Origin: Derxia gummosa DSM 723
GTDB lineage: Bacteria > Pseudomonadota > Gammaproteobacteria > Burkholderiales > Burkholderiaceae_E
DNA length: 64,000 nt
Assembly: GCF_000482785.1 (NCBI RefSeq)
Contig: NZ_AXWS01000008.1
Coordinates: forward strand, 682,001 to 746,000
Reading direction: 5' to 3'
Below the pieces are notes generated by a model that ran no database searches, had not been told where the DNA came from, and worked only from the letters and a program-made list of their open reading frames with translations. Shown here in pieces: positions 50,436-61,800 of this stretch. Position 1 is the stretch's first letter. Every line of letters begins with the position of its first letter. A program made the translations under genes and the position numbers.

Positions 50436-51377
50436 ATGACAACGCCAGCCAACATCCTCGTCGGCACGGCCTCGTGGGCCGACAAGGGCCTGATCGCCAC
50501 GCGGCGCTTCTATCCGCCCGGCTGCAACACGGCCGAAGCGAGGCTGCGTCACTACGCCTCGGTGTTTCCGCTGGTCGAGGTGGACTCGAGCTGGTACGCG
50601 CTGCCGTCGCGCCGGAATGCGGAGCTTTGGCGCGATCGCACGCCCGCCGGCTTCACCTTCAATTTCAAGGCCTTTCGCGTTTTTACCGGTCACCCCGCCG
50701 ATGCCTCGGTGCTGCCGGCCGACCTCCGGACCGCACTCGGCGCCCGACCGGGCGATCGCTACAGCTATCGCAAGCTGCCCGGCGAAGTGATCGACGAACT
50801 CTGGCGCCGCCAGATGGATGCGCTGCTGCCGCTCATTGATGCCGGCAAGTTCGGCGCGCTCCTGTTCCAGTTCGCGCCCTGGCTGCGGCGCGACCGGGCA
50901 GGGCAGGCCCATGTCGGGGATTGCGTCCGGTCGGCCACCGACGCCTTCGCGGCCGCGCGTCCCGGAGTCGAGCCGCCGCTGCTCGCGGCCGAGTTCCGCG
51001 ACCGCAGCTGGTTCGCCACGCCCGCCGCCTGCATCGACACGCTCGACCGCGAGCGCGAACTCGGCCTCGTGAACGTGGTGGTCGACGAACCCCAGGACTG
51101 GCGCAACACGATCCCGGCAGTCTGGGAAGTGTCACAACCTAAGCTGGCAATACTCCGTCTGCACGGACGAAACGAGGCCGCATGGGGCAACAGCGCCGCA
51201 ACGTCTTCAGCAAGCCGGTTCGACTACGACTACTCGGCGGCGGAGCTCGCCACGCTCGCCGATCAGGCCCGGATGCTCGCCCTCGACGCCAAACGCCTGC
51301 ATGTGGTCTTCAACACCAACCGCGAGGACCAGGGGCCGCGCAACGCGCTCGGTTTCATCGACGCGCTGGCGGGTTGA
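50436..51377 (+). CDS. DUF72 family protein
   Basis: A 313-residue TIM-barrel-like DUF72 (YecE) protein. Family markers are ILVGTASWADKGL, RLRHYASVFPLVEVDSSWYA, PAGFTFNFKAFRVFTGHP, GALLFQFAPWL, LAAEFRDRSWF, NVVVDEPQDWRN and ILRLHGRNEAAW, and the end VFNTNREDQGPRNALGF. The role of DUF72 is unknown in most bacteria; no catalytic residue is assigned. ATG 50436 was chosen because homology starts there, though an ATG at 50415 is possible. Convergent with the last gene of the injection-system operon. Confidence 0.93.
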   Translation: MTTPANILVGTASWADKGLIATRRFYPPGCNTAEARLRHYASVFPLVEVDSSWYALPSRRNAELWRDRTPAGFTFNFKAFRVFTGHPADASVLPADLRTALGARPGDRYSYRKLPGEVIDELWRRQMDALLPLIDAGKFGALLFQFAPWLRRDRAGQAHVGDCVRSATDAFAAARPGVEPPLLAAEFRDRSWFATPAACIDTLDRERELGLVNVVVDEPQDWRNTIPAVWEVSQPKLAILRLHGRNEAAWGNSAATSSASRFDYDYSAAELATLADQARMLALDAKRLHVVFNTNREDQGPRNALGFIDALAG

Positions 51378-51451
51378 GGACGGGCAGCGGACCCGACGTC
51401 GGCCCGCCGGCGCGACCGGGCCGGCGCGAAGCGAGAGCCCGGCCACCGCGT

Positions 51452-54388
51452 TCAGTCGTCCTGCGCCTTCAGGTTCACGTACAACGCCCAGAGCAGCACC
51501 CCGGCCACCAGCACGCCGAGCAGCACGTTGTTCTCGCGCACCGCCGCGAGCGCCGGATCGCAGCCGAGCAGCGCCATGCCCAGCACCACGAACAGGCCCA
51601 CGCACACCAGCAGCCCGATCACATAGGGCCGGCCGAGGCGCTGCACCGTGCATGACGCCCACCAGGCCACCGCGCCCAGCAGGGCGAGCAGGCCCAGCAC
51701 CTTGGCCGCGAGCCTCAGCTCGTGCCGGTTGGGGCAGACGAAGCGGCACAGTCCACCCGGCCCCGCGTTGCCGGCCGGCACGAAGGCCTTGCGCAGCTGC
51801 GCCGGCAGTTGCAGCGCGCTGTTGAACTCCGCCGTCGGCAATTCCCACACCGCCACGCCGGCGAAGGCGTCGGCCAGGTAGGCGAGGTCGTCGTTGAACT
51901 GCACGAGGTCGTCGGTGCCACGCTCGGCCGGCACGGCGGGCGCGGTCTTGGCGTCGGCGGCCTGTCCATCGGCTGCGGCGTCGGCTGCGTCATCGGCCGG
52001 CGCCGCGAACACCATGCCGGCCGGCGCCGCGTAGGTGCCGAGCGTGAGCATCGGCACCAGCTTGCGCACGAGGATGCGGCGGTTGACTCCGCGCACCGCC
52101 TGGGTCCGGTCCACCGCTGCCTTCAGCAGCTTGGTGGTCAGGCGGGTCGGCTCGTTCATGAGCACGATGAAGTTGACCGTCACCGGCGTGCGCGAGCGGT
52201 AGTCCGAGCCGCTCTCGCAGATGCGCCGCTCGCCGCCGCCGAGGTCTTCCACCAGCGGCTGCTCGGCCATCAGCAGCAGCTGGTAGAGCATGCCCATCGA
52301 GTAGATGTCGGTGGAATCGGGCGTCTGCTCGCGCACGAACAGGTCGTAGGGAATGACGAGGTTGAGCGCCACCTCGCGCGGCGAGGCTTGCAGCCGACCC
52401 ACGAGCTGGCGCAGCAGCAGCTGCATGAAGTCGTTGTAGCGCCGGACGGTGTCGGCCGAGCCGGGATCGTCGGCGCTGACGCGCGGCGGGTCGAAGAACA
52501 GCGTGACGCCGTCGCCCATGCGGTCGTGGCCGTCGAGGCCGAGATCGGGCAGCAGGGTGGCGAGGCCGCGCGCGCGGTCGGTCGAGGGCAGATCGATCTG
52601 GGCGACCAGGTTCTGCGTGAGCCGGTCGATCGCCAGCGGCACATGGCCGCGCGGCAGGCCGGGCAGGCTCTTGAGGTCGCCGACCGGCCAGCCGGCCTCG
52701 GCGGGCTGGCAGCGATGGGCGTCGTCCCTGCCGCTGGCGTCGGCGATGCGCTGCGAGAGCCAGCCGCGCGCCCGGGTGGCGAGCGAAGCATCGCTTTCCC
52801 GGCGCAAGGGCGTGAACTCCGCGACGCTGCCGCCCTTGTCGAAGGCGAGCAGGCTGGCGAGGTCGTCCCACTGGCCGCGATGCACGACGTAGTCGAGCCG
52901 GCTGTCGTAGCGGTGCGGCAGCAGGTCGATGCCCGAGCGCGCGTTCCAGTGCGAGCCGGCGCCGACCAGGCCGCCGCCGCTGTCGAAGGTGGCGCCGAGG
53001 TAGCCGAGCCGCCTGTAGCTGCCGAAATCGACCGCCGGCGGGGCGGCCGGATCCTTCTGGCGCCAGAACGGGTACATGCCGTAGGTGAGGCCCTGGATGT
53101 CCTCGGCCACGCAGGCGCAGTCGGGCGTGGCGGTCCAGGGCGCGTGGTCGGTGGGCGGATCGTCGGCCGGGCCGGCGGGCGCGGCGGAGAAGCTGTAGTC
53201 CGACTTGCGCGCATAGGCCACCGCCACCGAGCGGATGTAATCGGGCAGCAGCTCGGCGGCGGCCGTGCGCGGCGTGAGCCGGGTGGGCGGCGGCACGATC
53301 GGGACCGGCGGCTGGGTCGGGTCGAAGCAGGCGCGGATCTGGCTGCGCGCCTGGGGCACGGTGAGGATGGCCCGGCGCACGAACAGCTCGCGCACCGCGT
53401 CGCAGGTGAAGTCTTCCAGCGCGCTCTCGAACTGGGCGCGGCTCGGAAACTCGACGCCGGCCATGCGCTTGAGCACCTCGGCCGTGCCCTTGGGAATGCT
53501 CTCGGCGATGCGGGTGGGCAGGACCGGCTCGTCGGGCGGCGGGCTGGTGGCGCCGCTGGCCTTCCAGGCCAGATAGGGCTTGCCGGCGAGGATGTCGTCG
53601 ACGTCCTTCGGGTCGAGCCGCCACACCAGGGCGCGATGGCGCTCGGGCAGCGGGATGTCGAGCGCGGCCACGTCCACGGTCGGCTCGGCCGGCGGGGCGG
53701 GCCGGGGCGCGGCCGGCTTGCCGCTGGCGATGCGCAGCGAATAGGTCTGGCGCGCGTCGCTGCCGCCGCCGTCGGTCACGCGGGCGACGAAGCTGAAGCC
53801 GCCGGCGGCCTCGGGCGTGCCGGCGAGCCTGCCATCGGCACCGAGCGCGAGGCCGGCGGGCAGGGCGCCGCCGTCGAGCGCGAAGCGGTAGGGCGGACTG
53901 CCGCCGCCGGCGCGCAGGGCCTGGTCATAGGCCTTGCCGACCGTGCCGCCGGGCAGCGGGGCCGCCTTGATGACCAGTCTCAGCACCGGCGCGACCGGGT
54001 TCATGCAGCGGCCGTCGCTGCCGGTCTGCTGGCAGGGGTCGGGCGTGGCGGCAGTGGCGGCCGGGGTCGGCGCGGCGGGCAGCGGATGCGCGTCGAGCGG
54101 CGTGACGCTCTGCGGCGTGCCGCCGACGGTCGCATCGGCGGCCGGGCGGGCGGCGCCCGCGCCGGCCTTGTCGGTCTGGGCACCAGCGCGGGCATGGAGC
54201 GCAAGCGCGCCGACGCCGGCCGCCAGCGCGACGGCGAGCGCTGCGCTCAGGGCGCGCAGGCCGCGCGTGGTGATGCGCGTCGGCGCCGGGGACGACGGGC
54301 GTGCCGGGCGACCCGGTGGCGGGGGCGTGGTCACGGAAGACTCCTTGGTGTTGCGGCGCGGCGGGAGGGCGGGCGGCGGACGGTTCAT
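51452..54388 (-). CDS. eCIS-linked Ig-domain membrane protein
   Basis: A 978-residue protein, last in the injection-system operon. Order: a Pro-rich N-terminus, a membrane helix (about residues 38-60), an Ala/Pro-rich linker, a bacterial He_PIG/Ig-like domain at about 145-225 (GGSPPYRFALDGGALPAGL, LAGTPEAAGGFSFVARVTDG), a long central region at about 440-780 with a TIM-barrel-like, glycosidase-reminiscent look (FGSYRRLGYLGATFD, HYDS-like, YNDFMQLLLRQLVGRL, VALNLVIPYDLF), and three C-terminal membrane helices (about 890-972). Start ATG 54388 overlaps the ATPase stop (ATGA); a GTG at 54334 with AAGGAG six bases upstream is the alternative. No catalytic residue is proven. It may anchor the particle to the membrane. 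Confidence 0.65.
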   Translation of the reverse strand: MNRPPPALPPRRNTKESSVTTPPPPGRPARPSSPAPTRITTRGLRALSAALAVALAAGVGALALHARAGAQTDKAGAGAARPAADATVGGTPQSVTPLDAHPLPAAPTPAATAATPDPCQQTGSDGRCMNPVAPVLRLVIKAAPLPGGTVGKAYDQALRAGGGSPPYRFALDGGALPAGLALGADGRLAGTPEAAGGFSFVARVTDGGGSDARQTYSLRIASGKPAAPRPAPPAEPTVDVAALDIPLPERHRALVWRLDPKDVDDILAGKPYLAWKASGATSPPPDEPVLPTRIAESIPKGTAEVLKRMAGVEFPSRAQFESALEDFTCDAVRELFVRRAILTVPQARSQIRACFDPTQPPVPIVPPPTRLTPRTAAAELLPDYIRSVAVAYARKSDYSFSAAPAGPADDPPTDHAPWTATPDCACVAEDIQGLTYGMYPFWRQKDPAAPPAVDFGSYRRLGYLGATFDSGGGLVGAGSHWNARSGIDLLPHRYDSRLDYVVHRGQWDDLASLLAFDKGGSVAEFTPLRRESDASLATRARGWLSQRIADASGRDDAHRCQPAEAGWPVGDLKSLPGLPRGHVPLAIDRLTQNLVAQIDLPSTDRARGLATLLPDLGLDGHDRMGDGVTLFFDPPRVSADDPGSADTVRRYNDFMQLLLRQLVGRLQASPREVALNLVIPYDLFVREQTPDSTDIYSMGMLYQLLLMAEQPLVEDLGGGERRICESGSDYRSRTPVTVNFIVLMNEPTRLTTKLLKAAVDRTQAVRGVNRRILVRKLVPMLTLGTYAAPAGMVFAAPADDAADAAADGQAADAKTAPAVPAERGTDDLVQFNDDLAYLADAFAGVAVWELPTAEFNSALQLPAQLRKAFVPAGNAGPGGLCRFVCPNRHELRLAAKVLGLLALLGAVAWWASCTVQRLGRPYVIGLLVCVGLFVVLGMALLGCDPALAAVRENNVLLGVLVAGVLLWALYVNLKAQDD

Positions 54389-55842
54389 CGCGTGCGGCCC
54401 TCCTTGCGCATCTCCTTGGCGACGCCGCGTTCGAGGTCGGCGGCGGTGAGGCGGTCGCGGCCGGCCTGGAGCGCGCCGATCGCGGCATAGCGCACGACGT
54501 TGCCGATGGCGCCGCCGGCCAGTTCGTGCGCCTCGGCGAGGCGGCGCAGATCGACGTCGTCGGCGAGGCGGCCTGTGGGGCGCAGCACCGATTCCCACAG
54601 CCGCAGGCGCTGGTCGACGTCGGGCATCGGGAAGTGGATGAGCGACTGGAAGCGACGCGCGAAGGCGTCGTCGATGTTGCTGCGCAGGTTGGTGGCGAGG
54701 ATGACGGTGCCCGGAAAGTCCTCGACCCGCTGGAGCAGGTAGGCGACTTCCTGGTTGGCGTGGCGGTCGTTGCTGCTGCTGGTGGCGGTGCGCTTGCCGA
54801 ACAGCGCGTCGGCCTCGTCGAAGAACAGGATCCAGCGCCGGTTCTCGGCCTGGTCGAACACATGGGCGAGGTTCTTCTCGGTCTCGCCGATGTACTTGGA
54901 GACGACCATCGACAGGTCGATGCGGTACACGTCGGTGCCGGTGGCCTTGCCGAGCAGGGTGGCGGTGAGCGTCTTGCCGGTGCCGGGCGGGCCGTAGAAC
55001 AGGCTGCGGTAGCCGGGCTTGAGCGCCTTGCGCAGCCGCCAGTCGTCGAGCAGCTCGGCACCGCGCGCGAGCCAGGTGCGGATGGCGTCGATCTCGGCCA
55101 TGGTCTCGGGCGCGAGCACGAGGTCGGCCCAGTCGAAGGGGCTGTCGAGGCGGTGCGCGGGAAAGCCGGCGCTGAAGTCGGGCTTGTGGCGGCGGCCGAG
55201 CGTGAGCAGGTCGAGGTATTCGTCGGCGATGCGCAGCGGCGCGCTGAAGAAGGGCTCGCCGGGCGCGTCGTGCTCGATGCGCAGCACGCCTTCGCGGCGC
55301 AGCGGCGCGTCGTCGTCGAGCTGCTGGCGCAGCGCGAGGCGGGCGGCCAGATCGTCGCCGGCGACGAGGAAGGCGGCGGTCTCGCAGGTGGGCAGGAAGC
55401 CGCCGTGCAGCTTGCCCTTCCAGCCGCCGAATTCGCTGAAGCCCCGGTCGAGCGTGGAATTGCGCAGGAACAGCGTGTCGAGCAGTTGCGGGCGCAGGTG
55501 CGGCGCGAGGGCGAGCGCGAGCACGAGGCGTTCGACCGGGCCAAGCGCGAGGCGGGTGACCAGCTCGGCGTGATCGCTGCCGGGCGTGAGGGCGGGCGGG
55601 GCGGGCAGCAGATCGAGCGGCCAGGGGACGATGGGGTTGCCCGTGACGGTTGTCGCGGCGCCGGATGTGGCGCCGGGAACCGGGCTGGCCGCTGGCGGGG
55701 CATGGCCGGCCGGCTCGGGCAGCGGCTCGCCGGCCGCCGCGAAATGCCGTTCGAGCCGCGCGTTGAGGCTGGCGTCGAGCCAGTCGAGTTCGCGCGCGAG
55801 GGCGGCCGCGTTGGCCGCGAGACGGTCAGCGCCAGTCGACAT
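54385..55842 (-). CDS. eCIS AAA+ ATPase, Afp15-like
   Basis: A 485-residue AAA+ ATPase typical of extracellular contractile injection system loci (Afp15/Pvc15 position). The N-terminal half is a helical adaptor domain. The AAA core has Walker A YGPPGTGKTLTA (Lys290), LSMVVSKYIGETEKNL, Walker B ILFFDEADALF (Asp342, Glu343), a KRTATSSSNDRHANQE insert, the sensor ILATNLRSNID and an Arg finger DDAFARRFQS. Family members are needed for particle assembly. ATG 55842 overlaps the tape measure end by 17 bases, with GGAGGA upstream. Confidence 0.92.
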   Translation of the reverse strand: MSTGADRLAANAAALARELDWLDASLNARLERHFAAAGEPLPEPAGHAPPAASPVPGATSGAATTVTGNPIVPWPLDLLPAPPALTPGSDHAELVTRLALGPVERLVLALALAPHLRPQLLDTLFLRNSTLDRGFSEFGGWKGKLHGGFLPTCETAAFLVAGDDLAARLALRQQLDDDAPLRREGVLRIEHDAPGEPFFSAPLRIADEYLDLLTLGRRHKPDFSAGFPAHRLDSPFDWADLVLAPETMAEIDAIRTWLARGAELLDDWRLRKALKPGYRSLFYGPPGTGKTLTATLLGKATGTDVYRIDLSMVVSKYIGETEKNLAHVFDQAENRRWILFFDEADALFGKRTATSSSNDRHANQEVAYLLQRVEDFPGTVILATNLRSNIDDAFARRFQSLIHFPMPDVDQRLRLWESVLRPTGRLADDVDLRRLAEAHELAGGAIGNVVRYAAIGALQAGRDRLTAADLERGVAKEMRKEGRTR

Positions 55843-58800
55843 GGATCGGTTCCTCCATCCAGGCGAACTTGATCGTGCGGAAGCTCCAGGGAATGCGGTC
55901 GAGCAGCATGTCGTAGGCGCGCGGTTCGACGCGCAGCGCCCAGTGACCGTCCTCGTGCCAGAGGCGGCCAGCGCGTTGGAGGAAGGATTCGCGCAGGCCG
56001 GCGACGCTGGTCTGGCCGAGCGCGCGCCAGTGCTGGACCATCGCGCCGAGCAGCCCGTCGATGGCCTCGGTCTCGCGCTCGGCCGGGCCGATCTCGCGCG
56101 GGACCGGGGCGTCGAGCAGCAGGCCGGCCATGAGCTTGTTGAGCGGCAGCAGTGGCTCGGGCGTGTCGGGCTGGCCGGTGACGACCATCTGCATGAGATG
56201 GACGGCGCGTTCGGCGGCGGCCGGGGTGCGGAAGGCGCCGTCGGCGACGAGATCGAGCATGGCGAACAGGCGGGGCAGGTAGGCGCCGGCCAGTACGAGG
56301 CCGGCGTTGGCGAGATGAATGGGCTCGCGCTCGGTGGCGGCGGGCGGGGCATCCTCGAAGCGCCAGGGGTCCGGCGCGGAGGCACGGGCGGCGACGGGCG
56401 CTCGGGCGGTCGCGGCGGGTTGGCGCTCGGCGGCGGCGGGCGTTCCGGGCGCGAAGGCGCGGACGATGCGGTGATCGGCGGCCGGCTGGCCCGGGTCGCG
56501 GGGAATGGCCGGCGTGGAGGCGACGCCGGGCGGAAGCGTCTGTTCGAGCGCGACGCGCAGGTCGGCGGCCAGGCCGGAAGCGTCGGCGCGGCGGCCTTCC
56601 TCGAACAGATGGCGCAGGGCGAGGCGCCAGGCAGTCTCGGCGAGCTGGTCGCGCGCCGGCGCGTTGGGCCGGATGGCGACGGCCGCGACGGCGGCGGCGA
56701 CGGCCTCGGGCACGCGGCTGGCGGGCAGGAGCAGATCGGTCGCGCGCGGGAGGTGATCAGGGCCGAGCAGCTCGATCAGACGGCGCGCGGCGAGCGGCGA
56801 GTCGAGCCGGCGGTCGAGCGCGATGCGCAACGCGGAGCCGCCGCTGGCCAGGGCGCGCAGGGCCGCGACGCGGACAGCCTCAAGGCTGGCGGCGGCCGGC
56901 GGGCGGTCGTCCGCCGCGTCCTCGGCGAGATGGCGCAGGAAGCGACGGACATCGTCAGCCGACGCCGATCCGGCGGGCGCCGGCGCGGTGGCCTCGCCCG
57001 CTGCCGTGACGGCCTTGCCGGCACCAACGACCGCGCCCGGGCCATCGCCGACCGTGACCGCACCAACGGCCTCGTGGGCAGCGGAATCGGCAGCGGCTCG
57101 CGGCGCGGACGACCGCGCCGCGAGCCGGGCGAGGCTTGCATCGGAGTTCGCGCCCCTGGCTCCGGTCAGCGCGGCGAAGGCGACGGCGACCGACTCGTTC
57201 GCCGTCGCGGGCGGTGCGGCGAGCAGCCAATCGGCGAGCGCGCGTGCCTCGGGACTCGCCTGCCGAGCCCTGGCCCACGCGGCGCGGTTCGGATGCGAGA
57301 AGCGCCGCAGTGCGGTGGCGAGCCACTCGCAATCCTCGGCAAGCGTCGCCCGCCAGGCGGGCGTCTCGGTGAGGCCGGGCGGCAGCCCGAGTCCGCCGCG
57401 CGAGCGATACCTCAGCATCCAGTGGGCGAGATGCTTGCGGCGGACCCGGGTCGCCGGATGGGTGCCGGAGGCTGATGCGGCGGCGATGTCGTCGGGCGTC
57501 GGCGGTGGCGGGGTTTCCCGGGCGGCGAGCACGATGCGGAGGAGAAGCGCCCCGGCCCTCGATTCGCTGCGTGCCGAGCATTCGTCGAGCCAGCCGTCGA
57601 GCCAGGCGCGGTCTTCGGCGAGGGTGAGCCGCCAGTCGGCGCTGGCGCGGAGTTCGGCGTGCAACCGGGCATCGGTGGCGGGTGCGGGCGTGGCCTGCCA
57701 GTGGCGGAGCAGATGGGCCGAGACGCGTTCGCGGCGCGCGGCGGTGATGGCTGCCGCATCCGGTGCGTCGGCCCGCGCGTCGGCGGGCGGGGCGGGCTGC
57801 CGGGTACCGACGACAGCCGGGCTCGGGTCGGCGGCATTGGACGTGGCGGTGTTCGGGGCGGCGGTGGTCGTGAACGCGCCGGGCGGCAGCTCAGGCGGAT
57901 CGGCCTGGGCCGCAAGCGCGTCGGGCGGCGGATCGGCACCGAGATCGAAACCGAGGGCGGCTTGCAGGCGCGCGCGCGCATCGGGCGCGAGGAGGCGCGC
58001 GAGACGCGCGCGCAGGCGCGGCGAGGCGCCGAGGTCGAGCACACGCTCGCGCAGCGCGGCGGTCAGGCCCTCGCCCGGCGGGTGGGCGAGGCTCGCGGCG
58101 AGCAGGTCGGCATCGCCCCCGAGCCAGCCGTGCTCGAAGCTGTCAACCAGGGGATCGGCCTTGCCCGGCCTTCGTGTTTCTGCTTGCCGCCCGTTGGAGC
58201 GGAGGGCAGCGACAGGCCCGGCGCTGACGGCGGACGTGACCACGGCTGCCGGACCCGAACTCGCGGCGTCCTTCGACCGCGATGCCGCGCCGGCCGCCTC
58301 GGGTTGGCCGGGGGCCGTCACGTTGACGGGGAGCGGCGGCCGCGCCGGTGTCGAGGCCGGCGCCTGCGGATCGTCGATCAGCAGCCGCGCGAGAACGCCG
58401 ACGCCCGGAGCGATCGCGAGCCGCTGGGCGAGCCGGGCCCGCTGGCGCGGCGATCGGGCCAGATCGCGCAGCAGGGCGCGCAACCAGTCGGCATCGGTGG
58501 CGAGGCTGAGTCGCAAGTCGTCGTGATCGGGATCGGGGTCGGTCACCCGGTCATCGATGAACGACATGAGGGTCGCGGCCGAGGTCCGGTCGTCGCGCCA
58601 GAGGTCGGCGGCATCGGCGCCGGGCAGGGGCAGCAGCAGCAGGGCCTCGACGCGTTGCCGGCGGGCGAGGAGGGCGGCCGAGGGCGATTCGGTGTCCGCG
58701 CGTTTTCCGCCTTCTGTGGCGTCGGCGCCTTGGGTGGCTTCAGCGGCCTCGGTGGCTTTGGCGACCTCGGCGGCTTCTGCGGCTTCGGTGGCGGGCGCGG

Positions 58801-61800
58801 CGTCCGGGGCAGGGTCGGCGATGTCGGTGCGCGGCGTGCCGGCAGCGGTGGCATCGACCAGGGTCAGCAGGGCGTCGAAGACTTGTTCGTCGCCATCGGC
58901 CAGGCGGCGCAGCAGGCCGATCAGCTCCGCGTGCGGCAGCACCGCGAGGAGGCGGGTGGCGAGCGCGCTGGCGCCCGACCCTTCGGGAGACGCGGTGGTC
59001 GCGTGACTTCGGTTGGGGGCCGGGCGGGCGAAGGCGGCAGCGAGGGCGCTGGCTGGCGCGGGCAGCGTGTCGAGTGCGGCGGCCCAGGCCAGCCAGAGGC
59101 GGCGCAGGCGAGCATCGGCGGGCGCATCGCGGAGGGCCGCGAACAACGCGGCGGCGGGCCGGGCAAGCGCGTGGGTGTCGGGTGTGAGCAGCAGGTCGAG
59201 CAGCCAGCCCGAACGCCGTTCCGGTGCGATGGCGTCAGCGGCCAGCGTCATGCCGTCGGCGATGACGGCGGGCAGCAGCAGTCGCGCGATCGCATCGGCA
59301 CGCGCGTCGTCGAGTTGCGCGGCGAGGCGCTTGCGCAGGCGGCGGGCACGGCCGATGTCGCGCAGCCAGCCCGCGAGCCAGTCGCGGTCGGTGGCGAGCA
59401 GATCGCGCAGGCGGGCGTGGAAATCGGCGGTCCGCCCGGCATGGAAGGCGGCGTCGAGATCGACGCGCGCGGCGCGGCGGGCAGGCGCGGGAGCGGGAGC
59501 TTCCACCGAGTCTTGCTGGGCGCGGTCGCCCATGCCGACTGCGCCCGGCGTGTCGGGAGCGGGCCCGTCATCGTGGGCCTGGGCGGCGCCGATGCTTGCG
59601 GTTCGTGCGGAGTCGGCCGTCGGCCGATCGGCGGGCGTCGATCGGAGTGGCTGACCACCGGCCGGGAGCGATGCGTCGGGTGCGCCGTACGGAAGGGAGC
59701 CGGCTCTCGCATCACTCACGGGCGGCGGGTTGGGGCCGGCCGCGGGGACAGTGGCGCCGGACTCCGTTCGATAGGGCAGCCTGGCCAGATCGGTCGGGTC
59801 GTTCAGGTCAGTCAGGCCGGTCAGCGGCAGCTGGCGCAAGAGCACGGGTGGAAGCGCGGCGCTCAGCTGCCGACGATAGCTGGCGGAACGGGTCAGATCG
59901 GCGAGGCGACGCGCGATGCGCTCGCCGTGGGTGGACAGCGCCGCCGGCAGCAGGCGGACCAGGGTGTCGGCATCGGCATGGTCGAAGGCGCGCGACAGCC
60001 GGTCGGGCAGGTCGTCGGCGCTGGCGTCATCCGTGGCGTTGCCGTCAACGTCAGCATCAACGCCGATGCCGATGCCGATGCCGATGCCGATACCAGTGTC
60101 GGTGTCGGTGTCGGTGTCGGCGCGGTCGTCGGATGTCGTGCGACCGAGCGCGCCGCCGCTCCCGACCGCCATCCCGTCCGCGTCAGTCCGCGCGGTCCCG
60201 GCGCCAGCCGCAGACCGGGGCGCCGGGGCGACATGGTCCGGGCGCAGCCAGCCTTGGAGGCCGGTGCCGGCTGCCAAGGCGGCGAGCAGACGATCGAGGG
60301 CGACAACGGCGGCATGGTCGTGGTCGGCGCCATCGCCGGGCCTGCCCGCCTCGGCTTGCGCGCCCGGTGACGGCGACGCCGGCACTCCTCCCTCGCCGAC
60401 TGCCGTGCGCGCGATGTTCTCGAAGGCGCGAAGCATGGCGAGCGCGGAGGCGACCTCCGCCGGCGCGAGCCACAGCGCGAGCAACTCAGGCAGCAGACGC
60501 TCGGCGCGCGCGGCGCCAGCAAGGCGCCGCCGCCGGGGGGCATCGCCGAGGGCGATGTCGAGAGCCGCCCGCAGCGTCAGGTCGACGCCCGGCGCGCCGG
60601 GCGGCGGGGCCTCAACGGGCTGCAGGGGCGGTACCGACCGCCGCGACAGCTCCGGCAGCAGGCTCAGCAGCAGCCGTCCCAGCGGCAGTGGCACGTTTGC
60701 CAGCGGCATGCCCGGCGGGCTCGATGCTTCTGCGGCTCCGGCTCCGGCGGCGCCGAAGAAGGCCGCATCGAAGGGACTGCGCCCGGCGTCGAGGTCCAGC
60801 AGCACATGGGCGAGCGCGGCTTCCCTGGCCTCGGGCGTGCCGGCCGCAAGGCTCGACGGCTCGGCGCCGGCGTCGGCATCGCGCTCATCCGTCAGACCGA
60901 CATGCGCCAGCAGCGCCCGCCGTGGCTCGGGAGCGAGCCAGAGCGCGATCAGCCGCGCGAAGTGTTCCGGCGTCAGCGGCACGCTGGCCAGTCGGCGGCG
61001 CCAGCGCCGTTCGCGCCCGAGCACGGCGAGCGCCGATGCGAGCCAGCCGGTGTCCTCGGCGAGCAGGCCGGGCAGTTCGGCGGCCAACGTGGCGCCGTCA
61101 TCGGCGTGCAGCGCGACGAGCAGGCGCAGGCGTCGCGGCGTGATGGAGGCGACGTCAAGCGCCGCCGGCATCCCGGCGTCGGCCGTGTCGAGCGAGAAGA
61201 CGAGGGTCGCCAGCGCCAGCTCGCGGATCGGCTGGGGCGCGGTGATCGGAGCGCTCGGAGCGGCCGGAGCAATCGAAGCGGCCTGAGCGACCGGGGCGGT
61301 CGAAGCAGCCGAAGCAGGCGCGACGCCGGCGGACGGCCGCACTCCGGGCGGCTCGGCGGTGGTTCCCACGCCCGAAGCGCCGGGCCGGGTGGAACGCGCC
61401 AACGCCCGTGCGGACCGCCGCGCTTCGGCAGGTGCCAGCCAGAGCGTCAGCACCGCCTCGAACAGCCGGTCGTCGCCAGCCGCGGCGAGCGCGCGGCGCA
61501 GGCGCCGGATGCGCAGTGCCTCGGTCAGTCGGCCGACGGTCCAGGCACGATCGTCCGCGAGCGCGTCGAGCCAGATCGACGCGTCGGCGAATGGCTCCCT
61601 GCCGGCGAGGCGATCGAGCAGCCGGAGGCGCCGCACATCGGTCACGCCGTCCGGCGTGGACGGGCCGGGAGCACCGTCGGCGACTGCGACAGTAGCGACA
61701 GCGTGGGCGTGGGCATGGGAGGACGCCGGCGCGGCGATCGGCGCGGGCGGCGTGCGGAACGGCGTGGCGGTGGCGACGCGGCCCGGCGTCCGCGCTGACG

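Noticed and set aside
60062-60120. Short tandem repeats considered as a CRISPR array
   Set aside because: Six-base units without spacers, inside a coding frame; not a CRISPR.
57659-60370. 903-residue plus-strand frame opposite the tape measure
   Set aside because: Gly/Arg-rich composition with no domain; antisense to a family-matched gene.
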